DNA of 64,000 nucleotides from Rhodocyclales bacterium. GTDB taxonomy: Bacteria > Pseudomonadota > Gammaproteobacteria > Burkholderiales > Rhodocyclaceae. Of this stretch, positions 26,680 to 34,466 are shown one piece after another; the first letter of the stretch is position 1; the number at the start of each line of letters is the position of its first letter. The stretch lies in assembly GCA_028292485.1 (NCBI GenBank), contig JAQGMG010000028.1, positions 106,980-170,979 of the forward strand. Direction: 5' to 3'. A program made the translations under genes and the position numbers. Below the pieces are notes generated by a model. It was not told where the DNA came from, did not search any database, and saw nothing but the letters and a program-made list of their open reading frames with translations.

Positions 26680-27126
26680 TCAGCGCCATTCGACGTGTCG
26701 CAGAGGGGATGCGCTGCCGTACTCCGCCAAAGGTAGGGTGCCGTTCTTCGCCACGGTGAGGCCCGACAGGGCGGCCTCAGGCATGAGTACTGGACAGACA
26801 AAATCCGCCATGAAATTCTCATATTCACCGGTCGTAGCTACTCGAAGTAGCTCACCATCAGCGTAAATTGATTTCGACAAATCTTGACTAAAATGCGGAT
26901 CATGCGACCGAAAGCCCCATGAAATCGGCATAGCAGCTAGCTGCTTTGTGTCAAAATGATTCATAGCTGATTTTGGGTCGTGAGCGGCGTTCAGATTGGG
27001 TATTCCAGGACTGAACGGTGTAATAAGAGCTGTCCTCTTGTCGCTACTTGCCAAGCTCAACGTGGCGCCCTCTCCTACTTGGGCATTTCTTTGAATGGTT
27101 TGAGGATGAACATTGTTCGTATCCAT
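26680..27126 (-). CDS. Hypothetical protein, divergent from the island operon
   Basis: An open reading of 148 residues from ATG 27126 (MDTNNVHPQTIQRNAQ). I recognise no family. It has no signal peptide or membrane helix; composition is protein-like (balanced charge, SKSIYADGELLRVATTGEYE, MADFVCPVLMP). It lies in the lower-G+C segment and its start overlaps the TTG start of the helicase gene (27113), so both could not have ordinary separate promoters between them. There is no good ribosome site. It may be a genuine island gene or a chance reading; I lean slightly to doubtful. Confidence 0.35.
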   Translation of the reverse strand: MDTNNVHPQTIQRNAQVGEGATLSLASSDKRTALITPFSPGIPNLNAAHDPKSAMNHFDTKQLAAMPISWGFRSHDPHFSQDLSKSIYADGELLRVATTGEYENFMADFVCPVLMPEAALSGLTVAKNGTLPLAEYGSASPLRHVEWR

Positions 27127-29236
27127 AATGGCTTCTGATGAAACCTCTTCACGCGAACGAAATGATGAATTTAGGCTTCGAGGGCTCAAGCTGGAACCCG
27201 AGTATCGCACTGGGTCGTCAAACCCAATTTCAGAATTCTATGTTCCTTGTCTATCAGCTGCGAATATTTACAGACGCGCCGTCGGCTATTTCAGGTCAAG
27301 TATTTTGAGCTTGGTGGGTCTGGAGGTTTTGGATTTTGCGAGGCAAGGAGGCCGAATCTTTTTGGTTTGTTCACCAGAATTATCATTGGATGATCAACAA
27401 GCAATTGCAGAAGGCTACGAGATCCGTGAGAGCTTAGCCGCCCGGCGCGTCGAAGCTGAAGTAGACAGCTTGATCGCGAATGCAGCAATTGACTGGCAAG
27501 TTCGTGTTTTGGCCACATTGATTGCGGTTGGCTCAATGGAAGTGAAGGTAGCGGTTCGCGCGCCAGCACATGGGCTCTATCACGAAAAAATTGGTGTATT
27601 TTCAGATGCCAGCGGAGACTTGGTCAGCTTCATTGGTTCAGCGAATGAGTCATGGAGCGGCTGGCACGCCGGGGGCAATTTTGAGTCCATAGAGGTGTTC
27701 TGCGGATGGAATGAAGGCGAATCCAGCAGGGCCGAGCGGCATTCACGGAATTTCAACAGTCTTTGGGCGGGTACGACGCTTGACGTTCATACGCTCACGT
27801 TCCCCGAAGCAGCCCGGCTCAAGTTATGTAGGGTGGCGGCACCATCCCTTGATGACGCAAGGCGCGAAGTCGCGCACATAGTGCAAGGACCTATCCCGGA
27901 GTCATCGACCCGTAAGCTCTTACCTCATCAAGACAAGGCAATTGCTGGTTGGATCGCGCAAGGGTGCCGCGGCATATTCGAGCATGCCACTGGTAGCGGT
28001 AAAACGTTTACAGCGTTATCAGCGTTGGAACCACATATGGACGCTCTATTGCCTGCGCTTATTTTGGTGCCGAGCGATTTGCTGCTTAGGCAATGGGTCC
28101 GTGAAGTCAAAGCACATTTTCCAAACGCGGCGCTCATGTTGGCCGGAGGCGGACATGATCGGTGGAAAGAATCAGGAAGGCTTAAGCGGCTATCTGCCGA
28201 GTCGCCAAACTCTCCCCGCATCGTCGTAGCCACGATGCAGACCGCTGCGAGCTTGGCATTTAGACAGGCTCTCTCTCAAGGAGCGCATCTGGCTCTTGTC
28301 GCCGATGAAGTGCATCAAATCGGAAGCCGTTTTAATTCCCAAGCTATGCTGATCGAATCGGGCCCTCGGTTGGGGCTGTCTGCTACCCTCGAGCGCTATG
28401 GTGACGTTGAAGGGACTGCGAAAATATTGGACTATTTTGGTGGAGTTGTTGCGCCACCAGTGACATTGTCAGACGCTGTGGCTGCGGGACGCCTTGTGGA
28501 GTATTTGTATCATCCGCATGTTGTACACCTCAATGTGGAGGAGGCAGATGATTGGAAGAAGTTGACCCGTTCGATTCGTTTTGAGATGGCCAAGTCAGAA
28601 GAAGGGAGACTGACAGAGCAGGCCAAATTACTGTTGATTCGACGCTCCCGAATTGCGAAGAAGTGTGCGGCTAAGGCTCCTTTGGCGGCCCGGATAGTCA
28701 AACAGTCTTTTGAAGAGGGCCAAGGGTGGTTGGTGTATTGCGAAGATTCCGCGCATTTGGCTCACACAATGGACGAGCTTCGAGCCATCGGAATCAAACC
28801 CATTGAATATCATTCAGGCATGCAAGGCGATCGAACAGCCACGCTACAGTGGTTTGCCCGTTACGGCGGGGTTCTCGTATCAATAAAGTGCCTCGACGAA
28901 GGCGTCGACATACCGTCAGTGTCACATGCAGTCATATTGGCCTCATCACAGAATCCTCGTCAGTTCGTTCAGCGACGGGGACGTGTGCTCCGAGCATCGG
29001 GCAACAAGATATTTGCGACAGTCCACGATGCTATCGTTGCGCCAATCGGGCTAGACGAAGAGCCAGAACAGACCTCTCTGCTTAAGGCGGAGTTCCTAAG
29101 AGCTATCGAGTTCGCGAAACATGCGCGTAACCAATCCGCCAGCGCAGAACTGAGAGAGATGGCTCGTGAGGCGGGCTTTGACCCAGATACAGAGTTGCAC
29201 AATGGCTATGAAGATGAGGTAACGACAGGTGAGTGA
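27113..29236 (+). CDS. PLD-nuclease / DEAD-like helicase fusion (defence-type)
   Basis: A 707-residue superfamily 2 helicase with an N-terminal phospholipase-D-type nuclease domain. TTG at 27113 has GAGGA six bases upstream; the ATG at 27128 has no ribosome site. Residues about 30-240 carry the PLD motif HEKIGVFSD ... SFIGSANES (H-x-K near 156, then GSxN). The helicase core follows: Walker A HATGSGKTFTALSAL near 290, motif II VADEVHQIGS (DEVH) near 397, GLSATLERYGD (III), and motif VI QFVQRRGRVLRASG near 620. Such fusions occur in DISARM-like, BREX-like and other defence loci and probably translocate along and cut foreign DNA. It overlaps the next gene by eight bases. Codon use and G+C are lower than in the flanks. 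Confidence 0.85.
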   Translation: MFVSIMASDETSSRERNDEFRLRGLKLEPEYRTGSSNPISEFYVPCLSAANIYRRAVGYFRSSILSLVGLEVLDFARQGGRIFLVCSPELSLDDQQAIAEGYEIRESLAARRVEAEVDSLIANAAIDWQVRVLATLIAVGSMEVKVAVRAPAHGLYHEKIGVFSDASGDLVSFIGSANESWSGWHAGGNFESIEVFCGWNEGESSRAERHSRNFNSLWAGTTLDVHTLTFPEAARLKLCRVAAPSLDDARREVAHIVQGPIPESSTRKLLPHQDKAIAGWIAQGCRGIFEHATGSGKTFTALSALEPHMDALLPALILVPSDLLLRQWVREVKAHFPNAALMLAGGGHDRWKESGRLKRLSAESPNSPRIVVATMQTAASLAFRQALSQGAHLALVADEVHQIGSRFNSQAMLIESGPRLGLSATLERYGDVEGTAKILDYFGGVVAPPVTLSDAVAAGRLVEYLYHPHVVHLNVEEADDWKKLTRSIRFEMAKSEEGRLTEQAKLLLIRRSRIAKKCAAKAPLAARIVKQSFEEGQGWLVYCEDSAHLAHTMDELRAIGIKPIEYHSGMQGDRTATLQWFARYGGVLVSIKCLDEGVDIPSVSHAVILASSQNPRQFVQRRGRVLRASGNKIFATVHDAIVAPIGLDEEPEQTSLLKAEFLRAIEFAKHARNQSASAELREMAREAGFDPDTELHNGYEDEVTTGE

Positions 29237-29426
29237 CGTATCCAAAGACATGGCCCTTGAGGCGCTATTGAAGACGGCAGAGGAAATCGCTCCTCTGTTG
29301 CCACGCCAAGCAGTAAATCAAGCCTACTTAATAGGGCAAGCTTTCCAGTTTGAGGCCAGTCGTGATGCATCCATACGCGAACTGACTAAGCTTGCAGATG
29401 ACTATGCTGGGGAATCGTCACAATGA
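29229..29426 (+). CDS. Small island protein of unknown function (65 aa)
   Basis: Starts at GTG 29229, eight bases inside the end of the helicase gene, and its stop overlaps the next ATG by four bases, so it is embedded in the operon. The sequence (MSDVSKDMALEALLKTAEEI ...) is acidic and predicted helical throughout, with no cysteines or membrane helix. I do not recognise it. The coupling on both sides argues that it is a real subunit or adaptor between helicase and ATPase. Confidence 0.7.
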   Translation: MSDVSKDMALEALLKTAEEIAPLLPRQAVNQAYLIGQAFQFEASRDASIRELTKLADDYAGESSQ

Positions 29427-31405
29427 AATTGATCCGTTTGACCCTAAGAAACTTTATGCCATACAAAGGCAATCTGATCTTAGAGTTTCCTCAAGACCTT
29501 AGCCGGAATACCCTGCTCGTGCTTGGCGATAACATGCGCGGCAAAACCAGTTTGTTGAACGGCATCCGATGGGCGTTCTATGGGAAGGCTCAGGGGCGAC
29601 ATTTGCGCTCCATACCGCTTCATCAAATGCCAAATCGCGAGGCCGTTTTGGAAGGCGACTGGACGATGGAAGCGCGTATTGAGTTCGAAGCAGCCGGCTC
29701 ACGATATGACTTACGCCGAGAGGCACAAAAGCGGCCGTACGTGGCTCACCCAAGCCGCCCAGAAGACTTCCAGGTGCTTACATATTTGTACAAAAACGGC
29801 GCTGCTCTGGATGCCAGCAGCATAGAGGCGGAAATCAACAGATTCGCACCAGAACAGGTGTCACGGTTTTTCCTGTTCGATGGTGAATTGCTGCAAGAAT
29901 ACGAAGAGCTTCTGATCGAAGGTAGTGACCAGGGCAAACGAATAAAGGAAGCCATTGAGCAGGCTTTGGGTGTTCCTGCTTTGACCAATTGCAGAGAGGA
30001 TCTTTCCGTCCTGCTCAAGCGCGCGCAAAAAGAACAGCTCAAAGAGGCTGTGTCCGTGAAGGGACTGGAGGCAGCAGCGGAGTCTTGCGCGAAATGGTCA
30101 GCAAAAAGGGATGAAATTGAAACGGACCTTGCCAAATTAAAGGCGATGCAACTTGATCTTAAAAGTGAGAGGCAGCAGCTAGAAGACGAAATAGCCGCAT
30201 CCGAATCAATTTACAAGCAGCGGCTGGAATTAGACACCAAAGTGGCTCGCGAATCTGAAATTCAAAAAGAACAAAAGGCCAAGATGGAGCAGCGTATGAC
30301 GCTGCTGAGTGAAGCTTGGCGCGAGCTTATCAAGCCTAAGATTCTTGAAAAGAAAACTACGCTCCAGCGTGAGCTCGACGAAGCAATCGCAGCATCTGCT
30401 CAGCGCTCGAAGCTGCAATACAAGATCGAGCACCTTCGCGAACACCTTGCCTCAAAGGTTTGCCCGACATGTGGGCAAACCATCAATTTAGACATGGGTC
30501 AATTTCAGCGCCAGCAATTGCAGGAAGCTGAGGCAGAGATGGATAGCATGCAGGGGACAAGACTCGACGCCAGCTCGCTCAGCCAGGGCATCAAAACTCT
30601 CGACGCCGTTTTGGTCCGCCCTGTAAAAGATCGGTTAATTGATCTTGATCGTGATTTGGAAATACTGGAGGTAGACCTATCGAAGATAGCAACACGAATA
30701 GATGAACTCAACGAAGAGTTGAACGGCCAAGGCAGCGATGAAATCCTTCGAAAGAAGTCCCGATTTAACCAAGCGCTAAAAGACGAAGAGCGTCTCAAGG
30801 TCAGCATTGAGGGGCGCGAAAAAGAATTCGTCAGAGCTAATGTTGAAGTACAAACGCAGACACTTCGAATGAACTCAACTGCAACCAGCGCTATGACAAG
30901 GGCAACAAATCGAACAAGTTTTTTTAAAAATATGCACGATATTTTCGAATCCAGCGTAGATAATCTTCGTTCGACCCTTCGGTCGACCGTGGAGAAGAAT
31001 GCCACTGAGGCATTTCTGGCGATGAGCACGCAAAAGGCATATCTAGGATTGTCTATTAATGCAAATTATGGATTGAGCATTATTGGCTCAGACGGGCAAA
31101 GCGTTCCATTGCGTAGCGCCGGGGCAGAGCAAATCGTTGCACTGTCTTTGATTGATGGCCTGAGCCGCGCCGGTAGAACGGCAGGTCCTGTGGTCATGGA
31201 TACGCCGTTCGGGCGGCTAGATACCAAGCATCGGCGAAATATTCTGCGTTATCTCCCTGACGCGGCTAGCCAGTTGGTACTTTTCGTTCACGATGGAGAA
31301 ATAGGCGGTGACGCATCGTTTGATGCTATTGCACATCGAATCGGGGCCCGCTACGAAATCAAGGAAGTAACACAGAGCCACTCTGTTCTGGAGAAGGTTT
31401 CATGA
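29423..31405 (+). CDS. DndD/Rad50-like zinc-hook AAA ATPase (SMC-type)
   Basis: A 660-residue ABC-type ATPase with SMC architecture. The N-terminus MKLIRLTLRNFMPYKGN is typical of DndD/RecF/Rad50 proteins; Walker A is GDNMRGKTS at about 35-43. Residues about 180-510 are two coiled-coil arms separated by a zinc hook, CPTCGQ, near residue 347. The C-terminal half holds a signature-like SAGAEQIVALSLIDGLSR near 565, Walker B plus D-loop VVMDTPFGRLDTKHR near 590, and a switch His in LFVHDGEIG. DndD is the ATPase of the DNA phosphorothioation system, but dndB and dndC are absent here, so I call it only DndD-like. It overlaps both neighbours by 4 bases (ATGA at 29423 and 31402). Confidence 0.85.
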   Translation: MKLIRLTLRNFMPYKGNLILEFPQDLSRNTLLVLGDNMRGKTSLLNGIRWAFYGKAQGRHLRSIPLHQMPNREAVLEGDWTMEARIEFEAAGSRYDLRREAQKRPYVAHPSRPEDFQVLTYLYKNGAALDASSIEAEINRFAPEQVSRFFLFDGELLQEYEELLIEGSDQGKRIKEAIEQALGVPALTNCREDLSVLLKRAQKEQLKEAVSVKGLEAAAESCAKWSAKRDEIETDLAKLKAMQLDLKSERQQLEDEIAASESIYKQRLELDTKVARESEIQKEQKAKMEQRMTLLSEAWRELIKPKILEKKTTLQRELDEAIAASAQRSKLQYKIEHLREHLASKVCPTCGQTINLDMGQFQRQQLQEAEAEMDSMQGTRLDASSLSQGIKTLDAVLVRPVKDRLIDLDRDLEILEVDLSKIATRIDELNEELNGQGSDEILRKKSRFNQALKDEERLKVSIEGREKEFVRANVEVQTQTLRMNSTATSAMTRATNRTSFFKNMHDIFESSVDNLRSTLRSTVEKNATEAFLAMSTQKAYLGLSINANYGLSIIGSDGQSVPLRSAGAEQIVALSLIDGLSRAGRTAGPVVMDTPFGRLDTKHRRNILRYLPDAASQLVLFVHDGEIGGDASFDAIAHRIGARYEIKEVTQSHSVLEKVS

Positions 31406-31788
31406 GTGAATTAACCGATCTCAAACAAATTGGATTGTCTGGAAAGGCAAAACTCAGTTTGGAAAGATTGAAGAATGATGGCTACTTCGCAGAACAGCGA
31501 GATGCCTACAAATTTGCTGTCGGTCTATGTCTGGCGAGAGAAATAATGCCTCCCGAGCTCCCTCCAGGCGGTACAACCATATACAACACCCAAACCATAG
31601 ACGAAGATGGATCTTTAGCCGTCGCCATCAAAATGTTAATGCCAGCGGACGTGCCGCCGTATAGGTGGGCTGAGCGGCTTGCCGAGGCTGGCATCACTAT
31701 ACTTGCAGAACTCGCGGATTCGGGCAAGCTAGATCCTTCCGAGATAATTCGTCAAACGCAATTGACTTTGGCCGAACGAGTTGACTAA
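31402..31788 (+). CDS. Small island protein of unknown function (128 aa)
   Basis: Begins at ATG 31402, overlapping the ATPase stop. The first half (LSGKAKLSLERLKNDGYFAEQRDAYKFAV, residues about 13-41, quoted in part as AKLSLERLKNDGYF) recalls small Dnd-associated proteins that open with a ribbon-helix-helix-like segment and a D-A-Y-x-F-A-x-G-L-x-L-A helix. The second half is acidic. I cannot assign a family from sequence. It lies between the DndD-like ATPase and the sigma-like protein, three bases before the latter, so it belongs to the same operon and may adapt the ATPase to DNA. Confidence 0.7.
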   Translation: MSELTDLKQIGLSGKAKLSLERLKNDGYFAEQRDAYKFAVGLCLAREIMPPELPPGGTTIYNTQTIDEDGSLAVAIKMLMPADVPPYRWAERLAEAGITILAELADSGKLDPSEIIRQTQLTLAERVD

Positions 31789-31791
31789 TGC

Positions 31792-34419
31792 ATGAGACCA
31801 ATTCGAATCTACTTGATCGTTTATTCCGACAAAGGAGGATGGCAGTCCACGGTGCATCGAGATGTTGATGAGGTGCTCCAAACTTGGCTCTCATTCTTCG
31901 AGAACGGTGGCGCGATAGGCTTTGTTCATGTGGGCTTGAATCGGCCCCCATCCATCGAATTTGAACCGACTGCAGTTACTTGGACAAATCGATTGCTTGT
32001 TTCTACCAGTGCTCGCTGGGCATTTGATGCTCTCGGCACTTACTCGGCAAAAATAGCTGAAGTAGGTAGTTTAGGGCTACATCTCGCATTTTCTGGCTGG
32101 GGCTACGTCGCTGATAGAGATGAAGCAACTCAGGATTTGGAGGACATTGCTCAGCCGTCGGCAGTGCCCACCACAACGGCACAAGGGCTTGATGTATATG
32201 GGGGCTCAGCGTGGTTTCATGCCTTGTCCACCTCTAATCCCGCTGCCTATCATGCAGCTGCGACGCGCGGGATCATTGACGAGACTACCTATATCACCGT
32301 TGAAGAAGCGATGCCATGGGCTTTGCGCAAGGCTTTGGCGATTGAGCGTGCATCATTTCTTATGCGCGAACATGATTCGTCAGACCCCACCGCAGTTTCT
32401 CGTGCGCTGCCTCCGTGGGTCGTTTCGGCCTCCTTGAACGCTCTGCCGCTTACAGCACGCTGCGCGAATTCATTGCAGGCAGGTGGTATCCGAACAGTAG
32501 ACGAGCTCAGGCAAATGAATTCGAATCATTTGTTGAAGCTCCCCAACTTCGGCAAAAAGAGCCAGAAAGACCTCGCGCGTTCATTGTGGGAAGCATTGAG
32601 CGCCGGGCCCCCAGAAGGAGTGGGAGATAAGCGGGCTTTTGATATTCCATCGAGAATTTCTAACTCGTTCGATGATCAACTTGAATTGATAGAGCGGCCG
32701 ACTTGGCGCAGTTTCAGAGAGGCTTTCGATGCATCTCTTTCTAGCCTAAAGAAAAATGTTCAAACGGTTGTCCGGTCTCGCATCGGAACCGGGCAAAGGC
32801 GGATGACCTTGGCAGACATTGGCGACGAAATGGGGGTCACACGCGAGCGAATACGTCAGTTGGAGGGCAACGCGATTCAGTTCCTGAAGCGTGATCCTTT
32901 TTGGTCCAAGGTTCTGCTAAGAAAGATCGCGGATTTGTTGGACGAACGTGACGATTCGCTACCAGTGGCGAGCCTCGGATTATTTGATCCCTTTTTTGCT
33001 GGATCAGAAAGCATGCTCGGAGAGATTGACTTCGTTCTGCGTCGCGTTTTGGACGAGCCGTTCCACATTCTGCGAGTGAATGGATGCGATTTCATTACTG
33101 AAATTTCTCAAGAGGAATGGAATGCCACTGTGCGACATGCCCTGAATCTCGTTGAGACTGCCCTTCCGACGGAGCCATCAAAGCAAGACTTGAGACGGCA
33201 GGTGGAGGGTCTGTTAGGCCAAAGGGGGCATGAACTGGCAGCAGAGTTGTGGGTTTGCGCAAAAAACTTCGCTCTTTTCGCGATCGATGGTGAGGGGGTA
33301 GAAAGGCTGGCCGGCGCAGGAACTTCGGCAGAAAGTCTAGTGGCGGCAACACTGGCCTCTTCGGACAACGCTCTGCACTTTCTTGACATTGCGCGTCTAG
33401 TAGAAGAAACGTTTGGCCGCAAGATTGACATAAGGCGCGCGCACAGCGCTGCTGCGAAAGTCGGGGTATTGTTTGGTCGAGGTACATATGGAACCGCTAA
33501 ACATTGCCCACTAGGTGCGGAAGAGGTTGCCGTCCTTCGACGCGAAGCCGAAGACATCGTCTTGTCTGGACCTTCAAACCGACAATGGAGTTGTTTTGAG
33601 CTTGCCCAAAAGTTGCACGAGCTTTCGTTAGATTTCGATGAGCACATAGATCAGTACGTAGTCGATTTTGCCCTTCGCGAATCGGAAATACTTTCCGACT
33701 TGGGGCGCCTGATGTGGGTTCAATCTGGGAAAAGGGCTACCGGCACGGCAGATAGAATCGATGTGTCGCAAGCGGTCCTAGCGCTACTCAGCGCGGCTGG
33801 CATGCCCATGAGCAAAACGGAGATACGGCGGGAGTTATCTCGCGATCGGGGCTTAAGTGGCTTTTTTCAAATTCAGCCCAAAGGTTCACTAGTTAAGGTA
33901 GATGAAGATCGTTGGGGGATACTGGAGCGTGATGTTCCGCTGACGCTCACCGAATTGACCGATCTTTATATTTTCGTGGCTGCAGCGCTTGAACAATCGC
34001 AGCAAGGACTGCATCTATCCGAAACAATGGATGCTCTTCGCATGGGCTTTCCTGCGATCAACAAAGTTGAGTCTCCATACACCGTTCACGGCGTCCTGCA
34101 AATGGATCCCCGTTTTAAAGTGTCTCCCAGTGGTTATGTTTACCTCGCTTGCTGGGGTAGCCCTAAGCGCATTAGCCAAGGAGAAGCCGTTATCGAACTT
34201 TTCCGGCGAAATCCGGGGTGCCGGCTGACCAACCGAGAAATAGTTTCACGGGCAAGTGACATACTTGGCCGTCCAATTGACAAGTTCAATATCTATGGTG
34301 CGCTCAGAACAATTGGAGCGCAGTTTGATGATTCCTCAGGCACCTGGCACGTAGACAACTTGGAAGCAGATGAGGAGTTGCAAGTTGGTGGATCGGCCTC
34401 CCGTTGCTTCTCGGAATAA
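31792..34419 (+). CDS. Alpha-CTD / sigma-region-4-like fusion with HARE-type winged helices
   Basis: An 875-residue protein combining modules seen in transcription initiation. Residues about 212-268 (ALPLTARCANSLQAGGIRTV ... LLKLPNFGKKSQKDL) match the helix-hairpin-helix of the RNA polymerase alpha C-terminal domain, which binds UP-element DNA. Residues about 337-366 (MTLADIGDEMGVTRERIRQL) match sigma-70 region 4, the -35-binding helix-turn-helix. Further on, stretches near 520-580 (LHFLDIARLVEETFGRKIDI ... GRGTYGTAKH) and near 660-710 look like HARE-type winged helices known from restriction and chromatin proteins. No sigma region 2 is visible, so it is not a sigma factor. It probably recognises DNA for the helicase/ATPase complex. 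Last gene of the operon. Confidence 0.75.
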   Translation: MRPIRIYLIVYSDKGGWQSTVHRDVDEVLQTWLSFFENGGAIGFVHVGLNRPPSIEFEPTAVTWTNRLLVSTSARWAFDALGTYSAKIAEVGSLGLHLAFSGWGYVADRDEATQDLEDIAQPSAVPTTTAQGLDVYGGSAWFHALSTSNPAAYHAAATRGIIDETTYITVEEAMPWALRKALAIERASFLMREHDSSDPTAVSRALPPWVVSASLNALPLTARCANSLQAGGIRTVDELRQMNSNHLLKLPNFGKKSQKDLARSLWEALSAGPPEGVGDKRAFDIPSRISNSFDDQLELIERPTWRSFREAFDASLSSLKKNVQTVVRSRIGTGQRRMTLADIGDEMGVTRERIRQLEGNAIQFLKRDPFWSKVLLRKIADLLDERDDSLPVASLGLFDPFFAGSESMLGEIDFVLRRVLDEPFHILRVNGCDFITEISQEEWNATVRHALNLVETALPTEPSKQDLRRQVEGLLGQRGHELAAELWVCAKNFALFAIDGEGVERLAGAGTSAESLVAATLASSDNALHFLDIARLVEETFGRKIDIRRAHSAAAKVGVLFGRGTYGTAKHCPLGAEEVAVLRREAEDIVLSGPSNRQWSCFELAQKLHELSLDFDEHIDQYVVDFALRESEILSDLGRLMWVQSGKRATGTADRIDVSQAVLALLSAAGMPMSKTEIRRELSRDRGLSGFFQIQPKGSLVKVDEDRWGILERDVPLTLTELTDLYIFVAAALEQSQQGLHLSETMDALRMGFPAINKVESPYTVHGVLQMDPRFKVSPSGYVYLACWGSPKRISQGEAVIELFRRNPGCRLTNREIVSRASDILGRPIDKFNIYGALRTIGAQFDDSSGTWHVDNLEADEELQVGGSASRCFSE

Positions 34420-34466
34420 GCCGTCAGAATTTGATGGTTATTTTCTTCCAGAAATGGCGTCTTTGG

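Noticed and set aside
26477..26700. A matching left end of a Tn7-type element
   Set aside because: No inverse of TGTCACTGATCGC or matching target duplication could be found by eye on this side.
29423..31405. A complete Dnd phosphorothioation cluster
   Set aside because: DndC (PAPS-reductase-like), DndB and DndFGH are absent; only the ATPase resembles DndD.
31792..34419. A bona fide sigma factor
   Set aside because: Only a region-4-like helix-turn-helix is present; region 2, needed for core polymerase and -10 binding, is not visible, and the protein is far longer than sigma-70 family members with this layout.
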